Shown: positions 1 through 9,880 of the stretch, piece after piece
Layout: every line of letters starts with the position of its first letter
Position numbering within the stretch: position 1 is the first letter of the stretch
Assembly (NCBI GenBank): GCA_963846635.1
Contig: CAWJXM010000007.1
Coordinates: 1-64,000, forward strand
Source of the DNA: AP-15 sp963846635
Lineage (GTDB): Bacteria > Pseudomonadota > Alphaproteobacteria > ATCC43930 > CGMCC-115725
Length of the DNA stretch: 64,000 nt
Direction of reading: 5' to 3'
Program-made: the position numbers and the translations under genes
The notes under the pieces: generated by a model
Told to the model about the DNA's origin: nothing
Databases searched by the model: none
Seen by the model: only the letters and a program-made list of their open reading frames with translations

Positions 1-1754
1 GAAGCGGGGTTCATCCGCATTTTCGGTGCAGGCGGGGCGCCATCAGAGCTTGTCCGGGTTTGGGGCTCTGTGATCACGCCGCGTGAAGAACGCGGCTGCG
101 AAGAAGATCGAATTTGGCACGCCCGTACATCTGCCGTTTCAGCATCTTCAGCCGGTTGACCTGTCCCTCAACAGGACCGTTGCTCCCGGGCTGCGACAGG
201 GCGACCCGAACCGCCGCGATGTCGTTGATGATCCCGGTGGCAAAGCCGCGCAACGCGGTGGCTTGGGTAGTCGCCAGCCAGAGATCGAACGCTGCCGCAT
301 CGCGCTCGCGCAGGATCCGATCGAACTCATTGACGGCTTCCGCTGCGGTGCGGATCTCGGACGAGAGAGCGGTGAGCGTGTCGACAACCTGGCGGTCGGC
401 GCGCGTCAGCGTCGCGTCGGGCGTCGTCAGAAGGCACGCGCCACGACGGCAGCGGGCATTCTCGGTCGCCGGCGGCGGCGTCGCGGCCGCGGCGCCGGAT
501 GGCCCACCGCCGGACGATGCCGTACCCGCCCGCGAACCCGCGATCGCGCAATTCGCGCCACAGCTGGGCGCTGTTGCGGCACCCCTCGGCCCAGCGCCGC
601 TCCACATACGCGCGATGCCGGTCGAGCGCACTCGACCCCGGCGCGCGGCGGTACACCGGTGCCGCACCGGCGCGCAACCAGCGGCGCACCGCGTTGCGCG
701 CCATCCCGAGGCGCCGCGCGATGCGGCGGATCGGCACACCCTCGCGCCGCCGGCGCGCCATCTCGTCATAGCGCGCCTGCCGCCGCTCGCGCCGCGCCGC
801 GCCGTGCCGTTTGCTTGGCATCGCAGCCCGTTGCCCGCCTGTCGCCGATCGCGGCGCGCCGGCGGGCAGCATGCAGCGCCGGGCGGCTTCGCGCCGCTCG
901 CGGGGGTGCCGGTCGAGCATTTGGCGCCGCGCGTCGGACGCATTCACCATGAGATGCCAGCGGTCGGCGATCTGCACCGCCGGCGGCGCGCCGGCGCGAA
1001 TGCCCTCGGCGTAAGCGCCCGCGCGGTCGCGGCTGACAACAGCAACGCCCTCCCCGTGCTGCCGCAACCAGGAGGCCAGTGTCTCGCCGGTGCGGTCGGG
1101 CAGCCGGTCGATGACACGGTGGCGCTCGAGGTCGCAAATGATGGTGCCGTAGCGGTGACCACGCCGCCATGCCCAGTCATCCCCCGCGATGATGCGGGGC
1201 GGCGATGCGATCTCGCCGCCGCGCGCGCGGATCAGCCGCCGCAGGGTATCACCGCTGACCGGCATCGCCAGCCTTCCGGCCAGGCGCGAGCCCGGCTCGC
1301 CGCCGAGGGCGCGGCCAATCTGCTGCTGGATCTCGCGCCGCCGCCGAGTGCGCCTCGCTTTGGGCTGCGTAAGGGCCAGGCGCTCGGCGAAGATGCGGCG
1401 CCGGCAATCGCGGTTCGTGCAGCGGAAGCGCCGGAGGCGGAGGTGCAGGTAGAGGATACGCCCTTGCCAGGGCAAGTCTGCAAGACGGCGCGAATAGGAA
1501 CTGTCGACACGGGCACGCGGCTGATGGCACAGCGGGCACGCGGCGCGGTCCCTGTTTGACCGGGTGATCAGAATGATGTGCTCAGGCGCAGGCAGAAGCC
1601 GATCAACCGTCAGACCGGACGGGACCAGCGGCAACAGCGATCTTGAAAACAGGATGGGTCACGGGAAGGAAGCAGCTCTCCTTTATATGTCCCTCCCCTC
1701 GGCTACCGTCACCAGCCTGCACCGAAAATGCGGATGAACCCCGCTTCCACGCTG
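1..1754 (-). mobile_element. ISL3-family insertion sequence, copy 1 (left end clipped by window)
   Basis: The first 33 bases are the exact reverse complement of 1715-1747. Comparison with the second copy at 53927-55687 extends the terminal inverted repeat to about 39 bp, beginning CAGCGTGG and ending CCACGCTG, so the window starts inside the left repeat. The two copies lie in the same orientation, offset by 53,933 bp, and differ at only a handful of positions by eye. The cargo is one transposase on the minus strand. Confidence 0.9.
74..1634 (-). pseudogene. ISL3-family transposase, frame-split
   Basis: Transposase of the ISL3 type (cut-and-paste DDE enzyme). The N-terminal zinc-binding segment has CPLC and CTNRDC motifs. 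The catalytic core has DDWAWRRG and the DRWHLM block. The C-terminal signature NGPVEGQVNRLK near the end is in a different frame from the first two thirds. The frame change lies near 430-500 in a GC-only stretch, and total length (1561 nt) corresponds to one extra base. The same shift is present in copy 2, so it predates the duplication or is a programmed frameshift. A TTG start at 1634 is the only in-frame start seen. Activity of this copy alone is doubtful. Confidence 0.85.
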
Positions 1755-1796
1755 ATCACCCCAATAGCCGGGTCACTCTTCCACGCTGTTTTCCAC
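1744..1796. repeat. Partial duplication at the right end of ISL3 copy 1
   Basis: CTTCCACGCTG occurs at 1744-1754 (IS end) and again at 1778-1788, the second time followed by TTTTCCAC. In copy 2 the IS end is followed directly by TTTTCCAC (55688-55695). Copy 1 therefore carries about 34 extra bases between the IS terminus and the shared flank, either a partial duplication or the scar of an earlier insertion. Confidence 0.6.
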
Positions 1797-1797
1797 G

Positions 1798-1980
1798 TTG
1801 GCGGCGCACCAGTTCATGGAAATGCTCAACGAGTTCTCGCTATGGCCTTGGATGCTGGTACGGGATCGCCTACCCGTTCGAACCGAACACGTGGTCGAAG
1901 AGGCAATTCGGATGTTTTTGCAGCGATATCGCCGCACGCCATCGAAGGCGCGCGGCGATGGCCGCGATGCCCGCCGGTAG
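1798..1980 (+). pseudogene. TetR/AcrR-family regulator, C-terminal fragment
   Basis: About 60 residues resembling the last helices of AefR-like TetR regulator ligand domains (pattern ...FMEML...VEEAIRMFLQRYR...). The helix-turn-helix half is absent; the fragment begins just beyond the ISL3 end, consistent with truncation by that insertion. It stops at TAG 1978-1980. Positions 1981-2075 hold nothing recognisable. The family assignment rests on the short C-terminal pattern only. Confidence 0.45.
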
Positions 1981-2075
1981 TGCCCAACTTTCGAGCCAGA
2001 GATCAGGAACCACGCTCCGTTACGGTCCTGGGAGTTGGTTCAGAAGGTCGAGGCCTCGTTCGCGGGAGTTCCGTT

Positions 2076-3412
2076 TCACGCGACTTTAAGTTCACGCACA
2101 TCGCTTGGGACGTTCCCAATCTTTGGAACGAAGAACGTGCTCGCGAACGTCATCAGACTGCACGCGGCGATGAGGATGGCCGGAGCCGTTGACACACCGG
2201 CTCTCACAATCATCGCAGACGTGACAAGCGGCGCTAGGCCGGAGAGGATGCTGACGCAAACGTTGTAGGACAGCGCTATGCCGCTGAACCGGACGCGGGT
2301 TGGAAACAGATTGGCCAGAACGCTCGGCCAGATGCCGCTGACCACCGAAAACGCCAGCGAGAGCATGCCGAGAAGCAGAACAAGCTGTCCGCCCCCCGCC
2401 GCGATCAGCGACCAGATCGGGAAAACGGCGACGATGAGAAGAACGCTGCCGCCGCGAAGGATGAGCTGACGAGGAAGGTAGTCGCCCGCCCATCCTGCGA
2501 TGAGCAGAGCGCATGAGCTGACGAGGAGCGCGGCCGTCATCGCGACTGCCGTCACCGGCGCGCTATAGTGCAGGTTCTGCACCAGGTAGGACGGCACGAA
2601 CCCATACAGCATGCCGTTGAACCCGGCGATAACTGCCGCTACGCCCGCGGCGGCCAGCAAGGCCATCCAATGGTCTCGCATCACTTCGAGGAGCGGATGG
2701 CGAGACACATTGTGCATGCGCAGGAATTCCGGCGATTCCTCGAGAGAGCGACGGAGCATGTAGCTGATGCAGCCGGTCAGCCCACCGATCAGGAACGCTA
2801 TGCGCCAGCCATAGGACGCGACATCGGTCGGCGGCAGCACATACTGGAGGCCGAGATTGACGAGCGTCGCGACGAGCACGCCAGTATTCACGCACAGGAT
2901 CCAGTATTCACGCACAGGATAATGAAGCCGCACGCGAGACCCGAGCGCTCCGGCGCGGCCTCAACCGCGTAGGTCAAGGCACCAGGCAACTCGCCGCCCA
3001 GGCAGATCCCTTGCACCAAACGCAATGTCACCAGCAGAAGCGGAGCGGCGAGACCCCAGGTCTGGTACGAGGGCAACAGGCCGATCAGGATCGTCGCGGC
3101 AGTCGTAAAGAACAGCGAGGCCAGGAACACTGGGCGCCGGCCGAAACGATCTCCCAGTCCGCTGAGGACGATGCCGCCGAGCGGACGTGCGAGGAAGCCA
3201 AGCGCCAGAACGGAGAAGGAGAGGATCAGGGACACGAACGGGTCATTCGTTGGAAAGAACTGACGGGCAATGTACCGCGCGAATATGCTGTAAATGATGA
3301 AATCATGATATTCGAGCGATCCCCCGAGGCTCGCGAGAGCGATCACGCGCCACTGCAATCGGGTGAGGCTGCGGGCGGAGTGCGGTTTCGTGGCCGATAT
3401 CGACTGCAGCAT
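2076..3412 (-). pseudogene. MFS transporter (metabolite:H+ symporter type), frameshifted
   Basis: Major facilitator of the MHS type: 12 hydrophobic segments are visible across two frames. The loop 2-3 motif GLGDRFGRRP and the LRLVQGICLGGE helix are typical of shikimate/dicarboxylate/aromatic-acid importers. The start ATG at 3412 has GGAGG ten bases upstream. The frame breaks at a perfect 20-bp tandem duplication (2881-2900 and 2901-2920) inside ...GFIILCVNTG...; removing one unit restores a 438-residue protein. It lies beside an IclR regulator and an MhpA-like hydroxylase, so an aromatic-acid substrate is plausible but not shown. Confidence 0.85.
2881..2920. repeat. Perfect 20-bp tandem duplication disrupting the MFS gene
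   Basis: CCAGTATTCACGCACAGGAT is present twice in direct succession. Twenty bases shift the frame by two and split the transporter. One unit encodes part of the sequence expected at this position; the second is superfluous. Confidence 0.97.
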
Positions 3413-3558
3413 GCTGCTGTTTCCTCCATGAATGGCCAAACTGCCTACCGGCGCGGCATGATCGGGGACGTTGCCGGGCGATACCGTGCTTGACGGAGGT
3501 TCGGGGCGCATGCGAGCAGCGTGTTCGACCTGTCCACCATGTGGGCACGCGGCCTGTT

Positions 3559-4350
3559 CTATCTGCAGCTTGCTTTGGCAAGTTGCCGCTCGATCAGTGC
3601 CTGCGTCTCGCGCAAAGGGCCGAGACAACGGCGCACGCCTTCCTCTGGGCTGATCACGCGCGCCATCCAGATCGTGTTAATGCAGCCCAGCACGCGATTC
3701 CCGACCCGGATCGGCACGGCGATGGAGCCGGTGTGAGGCCAGATTTGCCCCCCTGCCGCAAGCCGTAGCCGCGACGCCTCGTGGCGAGAATGAGGCGCGA
3801 CACCTGCGCCGGATCGCGCGCGAGCGCGTCGTGCGGATTCTGCGAGCGAGCAAGGAGCGCGAGCAGGTTCTGCCGCTCCTGCTTCGGCGCGAACGCGATG
3901 TAAGCCAAGCCGGACGCGCTGCCGAGAATGGGCATGGTTTGCCCGACCATGTTCCGGTCGATCGAGAGGGGGGCGATGCGATGGGTGGTATCGTGAATCA
4001 TCATACTGCGCCCATCGAGTGTCGCCACGTCGCACGGCCATGAGATCTGACGTCTGAGCTCGACCACAGCCGGTCCGGCGATCGCCATGATCCACTGCTC
4101 GTCCTCGAAGCCTTCGGAAAGGCTCCGCACCTTCAATCTGAGATGGAAACGGTCGTCGGCGCCGCCGCGGCCGACATAGCCGCTCTCCAGCAACGTCTGT
4201 AGCAGCCGGTACACGGTTGCTCGCGGCACGCCCGTCTCACGCGCAAGGGTGAGAGCGGTCGCGCTGCCGTGCCGGTTGAGGGCCGACAGCACGTCGAGCC
4301 CGCGGGCGAACGAGCGGATCGGCTTGGGATGCCTGGCGATCTGTCCGCAT
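3559..4350 (-). pseudogene. IclR-family transcriptional regulator (MhpR-like), frameshifted
   Basis: The N-terminal winged helix (SFARGLDVLSALN...ETGVPRATVYRLLQTL) and IclR effector domain match the MhpR type that activates hydroxyphenylpropionate catabolism. The C-terminal part (GSIAVPIRV...GCINTIWM) lies in another frame. The break coincides with a run of six C (3748-3753) where seven would restore the frame. The start is also unclear: an ATG at 4350 fits only if one further base is extra just after it; together the two changes give a whole number of codons (264). It is divergent from the MhpA-like gene, with the shared intergenic region at about 4351-4442 as likely target. Confidence 0.75.
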
Positions 4351-4442
4351 CGTGGACAACGCGGGGATAACTCTGCCCCGAACGAAGCGGACGTGAAAGG
4401 TGTCGCGCAACGGCGGGTTCTCCCCGCTGAGGAGGAGACATC

Positions 4443-5942
4443 ATGGCGACCGAGACCGAACCGAACCATCGAACCTGCGAAACAGACGTCGCGATCGTCG
4501 GCTGCGGACCCGCCGGTGCGATGCTCGCAAACCTGCTCGGGCTGCAGGGCATCGGCACGCTCGTGCTGGAGCGCGAGGCGAATATCTATTGCCTGCCGCG
4601 GGCGGTGCATTTCGATGACGAATCGATGCGGCTGATCCAGACGGTGGGCCTTGCGGACGCGACGCAACCGCTCGTCCATGTCTCTCCCGGCATGAAGTTC
4701 CTCGACGACATCGGGCGGCTGCTGCTCGATTGGCCGCGTCCGAGCGAGCCCGGGCCGCAGGGATGGCATGCGAGCTACCGCTTCCATCAACCAGAGTTCG
4801 AGCGGGTGCTGCGCGACGGGCTCGCACGCTTTCCATCGGTATCGCTCAAGCTGCGCAGCGAGGTGTTCGCGCTGGATCAGGAAGCGGACGCGGTCGTCGT
4901 CCGCTACGAAGACCTCTCGACCGGCGGCCTGGTGAACTGCCGTGCGCGTTACGTCGTCGGGTGCGAGGGCGCGCGCTCGCTGGTCCGGCGCGTCATCGGC
5001 GCCCCGATAGAGGATCTCGGCTTTCACGAGCGCTGGCTGGTGCTCGACGCTCTTCTGAAACGGCCGCGCCCCGACCTGGGCAACTACAGCGTGCAGCATT
5101 GCAGCCGGCAGCGCCCGGCCACTTATGTCCGCGGCACCGGCAATCGCCGCCGTTGGGAGATCGCGGTGCTGCCCGGCGAGAACGACACCACGCTCACCCA
5201 GCCAGCGAAGGTGCTGGAACTGCTGAAGCCCTGGGTGGAGCCGGAGGATATCGAGCTTGAGCGCGTGGCCGTCTACACCTTCCATTCCGCGATTGCGCGG
5301 CGTTGGCGCAGCGGCCGGCTGTTGATCGCTGGTGATTCCGCCCATCTCACCCCGCCATTCCTGGGGCAGGGCGTGTGCGCGGGCATGCGCGACGTCGCCA
5401 ACCTTGCCTGGAAGCTGGGCCGGGTGCTGCGCGACCAGAATGACGAGGGCTTGCTCGACACCTATCAGACCGAGCGTGCGCCGCATGTGCGGGAATACAT
5501 CGAGCTGGCGGTGCGGCTTGGCGGGCTGATCAACACCAAGGCGATGGAGGCCGCGGTACCCGGCTCGGTGCTCGAGGGCGGCGAGGCCGCGCGAATGACC
5601 TCGATCAAGTCCAGGCTCGGCCCCGGTGTTGCGGCGGGATGGAACGGGCTGGCCGGCCAGATCGCCCCGCAACCCCGTCTCGCCGACGGAACGAGGCTGG
5701 ATGACCGGGTAGGCTACCGATACGCGGCTCTGCTGGAGCCGCAATTCGCCGCGGATCTGCCGGCGGACACGCGCGGGCGCCTCAACGATCGCGACGTCGT
5801 CGTTCTGGCCGATGACGCTCCCGAACCGCGCGCCTGGCTCGAGACGGCGAACGCTTCGGCGATCGTCGTGCGCCCGGACCGCTACGTGCTCGGCGCGGTC
5901 CACTCGGTCCAGGAACTCGACGCCCTGGTCGCGGCGATCTGA
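4443..5942 (+). CDS. mhpA: MhpA-like FAD-dependent aromatic hydroxylase
   Basis: Group A flavoprotein monooxygenase, close to bifunctional 3-(3-hydroxyphenyl)propionate/3-hydroxycinnamate hydroxylase, which adds a second ring hydroxyl using NAD(P)H and O2. Visible motifs are the N-terminal FAD-binding VGCGPAGAMLANLLG (residues about 18-32), GCEGARSLVRR (about 178) and the second FAD motif GDSAHLTPPFLGQG (about 298-311). Length 499 aa is slightly short of E. coli MhpA. AGGAGGAG stands six to ten bases before the ATG. It is intact, unlike all its neighbours: the divergent IclR and MFS genes and the following FAA-hydrolase stub are broken, so the pathway here is probably non-functional. The substrate is inferred from family. 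Confidence 0.85.
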   Translation: MATETEPNHRTCETDVAIVGCGPAGAMLANLLGLQGIGTLVLEREANIYCLPRAVHFDDESMRLIQTVGLADATQPLVHVSPGMKFLDDIGRLLLDWPRPSEPGPQGWHASYRFHQPEFERVLRDGLARFPSVSLKLRSEVFALDQEADAVVVRYEDLSTGGLVNCRARYVVGCEGARSLVRRVIGAPIEDLGFHERWLVLDALLKRPRPDLGNYSVQHCSRQRPATYVRGTGNRRRWEIAVLPGENDTTLTQPAKVLELLKPWVEPEDIELERVAVYTFHSAIARRWRSGRLLIAGDSAHLTPPFLGQGVCAGMRDVANLAWKLGRVLRDQNDEGLLDTYQTERAPHVREYIELAVRLGGLINTKAMEAAVPGSVLEGGEAARMTSIKSRLGPGVAAGWNGLAGQIAPQPRLADGTRLDDRVGYRYAALLEPQFAADLPADTRGRLNDRDVVVLADDAPEPRAWLETANASAIVVRPDRYVLGAVHSVQELDALVAAI

Positions 5943-5975
5943 CCGGTATCCCTCGGAAACCCATCGGAGATCTCG

Positions 5976-6140
5976 ATGAAGCTCGTATCTTTCCTCTCCG
6001 CCGGACGTCCCAGCTTCGGCGTCGTTAAGGACGGCGAGGTGGTCGATCTCGGCCGGCGCCTCGGCGACCGCTGGCCCACTTTGAAGGCGCTGATCGCCGC
6101 GGACGCCCTGGCGGGGGCGGAGCGCGCCGCACTAGTCTAA
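5976..6140 (+). pseudogene. Fumarylacetoacetate hydrolase family, N-terminal stub
   Basis: Fifty-four residues (MKLVSFLSAGRPSFGVVKDG...) match the N-terminal domain of FAA-hydrolase family enzymes, which often follow mhpA-type hydroxylases in aromatic pathways. A TAA at 6138-6140 ends the frame, and the catalytic domain (over 200 residues) is missing because unrelated sequence begins here. It starts 33 bases after the hydroxylase stop and was probably its operon partner. Confidence 0.7.
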
Positions 6141-6157
6141 CACGCCGGCCGGTCGGC

Positions 6158-6507
6158 CTATGCGGAACGCGCGGTGTTCTGCCAGTTCAGCGATAGCGCG
6201 CGGTCCATCCGCAAGTGAAGCCCGTCGAGCATCGCCGCGAGGTGCCAGGGGTCGATGCCGCGTCCGTTAACCGCGGCCTGCCGGCGGACGGCATCAAGCC
6301 GCGCCCGATAGAGGAAGGCCGGAAGTAAAGGATGAGAATCGAGCGCCTCGTCGGGTCGGGCAATAGCGTCGGCGGCGCGCTCAATGCGCGGCAAACGGGG
6401 CCGGCAGGCGTCGACAAATTTGCACGGCGCGCCGGCGGCATCGATCCGGCGCTCTGCTGACGCTGCACCAACGTTCCGACCGGGACAAAGCCGCCAGCCG
6501 AAGTCAT
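6158..6507 (-). pseudogene. RHE_PE00001 / DUF1612-type protein remnant
   Basis: The fragment reading ...FLYRARLDAVRRQAAVNG..IDPWHLAAMLDGLHLRMD... resembles the conserved segment of RHE_PE00001-family proteins, common on rhizobial plasmids and islands. Only about 60 recognisable residues remain, spread over two frames, with no intact start. It abuts a RepC fragment, so both probably came from the same plasmid. Confidence 0.55.
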
Positions 6508-6839
6508 CGGCGGTTCGGACCAGGCAGATTTCCGGCGCGCTTTCTCAACTTCCCGCCGCTCTTTGTGGCCGTGCTTGCCTCAGGCCTCATCTTTGAGTTG
6601 CAAAGCGTGCGGGCCAGACACAAATCTTGCGGGTTTTTCTCGAATTTCCGCAGCATGCCGGCGAAGTAGCCGCCGGGCCCGCTAGTGAAATGCTCCTCCG
6701 GTCGGGTCGACACGATCGCCATGGCGACGGCGGCATACCCCCGGCCCATCATGTCGCACGCGCGCGCCCAGAGGGTTCGGTTGATGCCCATTTCGCCGGA
6801 CAAAAACAGCACGGCCTCGTATCGGCGAGGGTTCCGCAA
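6504..6839 (-). pseudogene. repC: Plasmid replication initiator RepC, C-terminal fragment
   Basis: The stretch WARACDMMGRGYAAVAMAI..TRPEEHFTSGPGGYFAGMLRK matches the C-terminal domain of RepC, the initiator of repABC replicons of Alphaproteobacteria. The DNA-binding N-terminal two thirds and any repA/repB are absent. It is interpreted as debris from an integrated or recombined repABC plasmid; it cannot act as an initiator. Confidence 0.65.
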
Positions 6840-6917
6840 GCGGTATAGTAGGGCTGGTGAGGGTCATGTAGACGGCAGGACTGCGAGGGCGCTCACCACC
6901 ATCAGGAGGGTCAAATC

Positions 6918-8040
6918 ATGGCGAATTACAGGGTTATATCATCGGACAATCACGTGTTTGAGCCATCGGACCTGTGGACGAGCAGAGCCAAGCCGGCGTT
7001 CAAGGACCGGGTCCCACAGCTTGTCCGCGAGTATGATGGCGATTGGTGGTACTGCGATGGCCACCGAGTGATCGGGCTGAGCCCTGGGGCACAGACAGGC
7101 ATGCGGTTTGAGGCGCCGGAAAAGATGGTCCGTACCACGACCTTTGATAAAGTCCGGCGCGGGGGCTACGTCCCTGAGGAGCACCTCAAGGATATGGATG
7201 CCGATGGGGTGGATGTAAGTATTGTCTATCCCACGGTCGGTCTGCTGCTGTACAGCGTGCCAGACAGTGCGCTGCTATCGGAGATTTTTAGAGGATACAA
7301 CGACTGGCTCGCCGAGTTCTGCAGCCGCGGAGCCCAAGCGCCTCAAGGGTATTGCCATGATCAACGTGGACGATGTGCAGGAGGGTGTCACGGAGCTGGA
7401 GCGCTGTGCCAAGATGGGGCTGGCGGGCGGCATGGTTACCGTGTATCCCCCGGAGGGGAAGGGGTACGATAATCCCATGTATGAGCCCCTGTGGGCGGCG
7501 GCCCAGGATCTGGACATTCCCGTTGGCATGCACATCGCGACCAACCGGCCGGGCCCAGGGCAGGATTTTGCGCTCGAGGACCGCAACCGCGTCCGCAACT
7601 CCTTCCTGGCCAACGCCGACCACTGGGTGCGGATGTCTCTTGCCGACATGATCTTTAGCGGCGTCTTTGAGCGCTATCCGAAACTCCAGGTGGGCACCGT
7701 GGAGCACGAACTGTCCTGGATTCCCCACTTCCTGGACCGCATCGACTACACGTACACCCAACGGGTCCAGCAAGAGCGCTATCGGTTTAAGGAGGCTATG
7801 CTGCCCAGCGACTATTTCCACCGCAACGTGTTTGCGGGCTTTCAGGAAGATGCGATGGGCATACGCGACCGCCACATCATCGGTGTGGACAATCTCCTCT
7901 GGGGTTCAGATTATCCCCATGTCGAGTCCACCTTCCCCAGGAGCCACCAAATTATTGAGGAGGTTCTGAAGGACTGTACTGAAGAGGAGAAGGCCAAGAT
8001 CGCCGGAGGCAATGCTGCCAGGGTATACCGTCTCAACTAG
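6918..8040 (+). pseudogene. Amidohydrolase-family metal-dependent hydrolase, frameshifted
   Basis: Amidohydrolase_2 (TIM-barrel) protein of about 373 aa: N-terminal SSDNHVFEP metal motif, DADGVDVSIVYPTVG strand, middle GMHIATNRPG, and C-terminal LLWGSDYPHVESTFP with the barrel-end Asp. AGGAGG precedes the ATG. The frame breaks near 7320-7335 (one extra base in ...TTCTGCAGCCGCGG...), and the whole interval is one base over a multiple of three. The gene is visibly less GC-rich than its surroundings, suggesting separate origin. Substrate unknown. A strong hairpin follows the stop. Confidence 0.8.
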
Positions 8041-8078
8041 GTTCCTGTGGTCCTCTTCTGGTCACCTGATGCTGCTAC

Positions 8079-8110
8079 CGCTGGGTCCTCCCGGGGAGGA
8101 GGACCCAGCG
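8079..8110 (+). terminator. Hairpin after the amidohydrolase gene
   Basis: A perfect 13-bp stem (8079-8091 with 8098-8110, CGCTGGGTCCTCC and its complement) closes a 6-base loop, 38 bases after the stop. There is no immediate T-run, so it may act as an mRNA-stabilising or factor-assisted terminator. Confidence 0.55.
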
Positions 8111-8170
8111 CTGTAGAGGGGCCATGTTGGACACCGCTTTTTAGGAGGGGTTAGAGCCTGACTCAAAAGC

Positions 8171-8305
8171 CTACGTCCTGACGAGTCGCCTGATGGCGAG
8201 CTGGATGGCGGCGAGGGTCCAGTGTTGGATCAGCTCAGGTTCGGTTGCGGGCAAGGCGAGCAGCTTGAGCAGCTGCTCGTCGCTGAGAGCGCGGCGTCTC
8301 ACCAT
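8171..8305 (-). pseudogene. Tn3-family transposase, N-terminal stub (DUF4158)
   Basis: A 44-residue open frame begins MVRRRALSDEQLLKLLALP and continues with a segment like the opening of Tn3-family transposases. The remaining 900 or so residues and the 38-bp Tn3 inverted repeats are not found. The rest of 8041-8440 has no recognisable gene. Call rests on this short match. Confidence 0.45.
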
Positions 8306-8440
8306 GGCGATTTGTCCCAAATAGAGTATAGGCTTTTTGGGACGAAATCTGCCTCAATGAGAACAATGGCTTAAAGTTCACCGAGCCGGACTAGGTCAAC
8401 TGGGACAGGTCGGGTTGGCGGTATTCGCGCCATGTTCCGC

Positions 8441-9880
8441 TTAAGGTGAATCCAGCGTCGGTTCTATGGCGTGCCCCCCCTTTAGGGCTGCAGATTTAAT
8501 GTTCGTGCCGCCGGCGATCGGCTGATCGGCGGTAATCCTACCGGCCGCGATTGCGGCGAGAAAGGTGCGCCAATCGCGCTCGGTCTGCTCGGCATAGGCG
8601 ACCGCGAACGCCGCGATCGCCTTGTCGAAGTCGCTGCCCTCGCCGATATAAGCGGCGATGGCGACCGCATCTCCGGCGCGACCATGAGCTCGGGCCAAAG
8701 TGCGGCCGCACAATCCGGCATAGAACGGCAGTGCAGCTTCGAGCCGGGCTCCGACATCAGCGAGCCGCCAATCTTTGAGCCGCCTGACATAGAAGTAGCG
8801 GCCATCGATCGGGACCTCTGTCCAGCCGAGAAATATGTCGGTCGCGGCCTGCAGCATGCGCTGGCCTACCACCACGCGCTGGCCGTGATTGCCGTAGTGC
8901 GAAACGCCAGCATAGGGTGCGACAACCGATTCCTGCGCCTCCTTGATCTGCAGCAACAACGGCACACCGTCATCCGACATCAGCAACGCAATGGCGCAGA
9001 ACGTGCCCACACTGCCGACCCCGACGACTTTGAAGGCCACGTCATGCAGGTGATAGTACTGCAACAAGACGCGCCGATCTTCTTGCAATGTTTCGGTATA
9101 GGAAGCGAAAGCGTGCTTCGCGTTCAGTTCATGCCGGCTCAGATGATGTACTAGCGGCGGTTTTTCTTTGATCCGCCAGCCGGCGCCATGCGGCTCGACC
9201 AGGCCGAAATGCGCCTCTGCGCTCTTCATAATGGTGTTGAGGCGTTTTTCCAGATTCCGCCGGATCTTATGGGATTCGACATCGGCGATGGCACCGTCAA
9301 GATCGATGCGCGTGCTCCACGCGTCGAGCGGCGGCATCGCCCCCAACCGCCGGATATGACGACGATAATCGCGGGCGGCGAGGCGGGCTAACTGGCGACA
9401 ATCGGACTGCGGCAAATGTGCGGCCCGGCCGGCAACAGCAAGGCTCGCGGCGAGCCGCTTAACATCCCATTCGAACGGCGCCGGCAGGGTTTCGTCAAAG
9501 TCGTTGACATCAAACACGGCCCTGCCTTCCGGCGATGCGTAGCCGCCGAAATTGGCGAGATGACAATCGCCGCACGACTGAACCCGCAGACCGGTCGCCG
9601 GCATCGAACCGAGATCGGCGGCCATGACTGCCGCGGCACCGCGGAGAAAGGCAAAGGCGTCAGCCTTCATGCGTGCGTAGCGCAGCGGAAGGAGTTCGGG
9701 GAGCCGGCTTTTGCCTTGGTCGATCAAAATGTCGAGCAGATCGCGGCGATCGGACGAGGGCACCCATTGGGCTTGCCCTTCAAATGGTGCCTTGCGGCGC
9801 CATCCGATGCCGGCTTCGCGGCGCTGTTCGAGCCTTGTCGACGGGTGCGGCGTAGGGTCGGCATCAGCGGGTCTATCCAT
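8441..9880 (-). CDS. DUF2252 domain-containing protein
   Basis: Full-length DUF2252 protein (479 aa), a family with a kinase-like fold and unproven activity. Motifs include RVQSCGDCHLANFGG (about 98-112), FDVNDFDETLPAPFEWDVKRLAAS (about 122-145, with the Asp/Glu-rich catalytic-like loop) and KVVGVGSVGT (about 283). Start ATG at 9878-9880. No operon partner is evident: downstream is transposon debris, upstream a 320-base gap. Function not assigned. Confidence 0.85.
   Translation of the reverse strand: MDRPADADPTPHPSTRLEQRREAGIGWRRKAPFEGQAQWVPSSDRRDLLDILIDQGKSRLPELLPLRYARMKADAFAFLRGAAAVMAADLGSMPATGLRVQSCGDCHLANFGGYASPEGRAVFDVNDFDETLPAPFEWDVKRLAASLAVAGRAAHLPQSDCRQLARLAARDYRRHIRRLGAMPPLDAWSTRIDLDGAIADVESHKIRRNLEKRLNTIMKSAEAHFGLVEPHGAGWRIKEKPPLVHHLSRHELNAKHAFASYTETLQEDRRVLLQYYHLHDVAFKVVGVGSVGTFCAIALLMSDDGVPLLLQIKEAQESVVAPYAGVSHYGNHGQRVVVGQRMLQAATDIFLGWTEVPIDGRYFYVRRLKDWRLADVGARLEAALPFYAGLCGRTLARAHGRAGDAVAIAAYIGEGSDFDKAIAAFAVAYAEQTERDWRTFLAAIAAGRITADQPIAGGTNIKSAALKGGHAIEPTLDSP

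Noticed and set aside
114..1559. Long plus-strand frame opposite the ISL3 transposase (also at 54047-55492)
   Set aside because: Ala/Arg/Pro-rich product with no domain, fully antisense to a recognisable transposase; produced by high GC content.
3654..5903. 749-codon minus-strand frame
   Set aside because: It covers the antisense of the MhpA-like hydroxylase; only its IclR-like last third is real.
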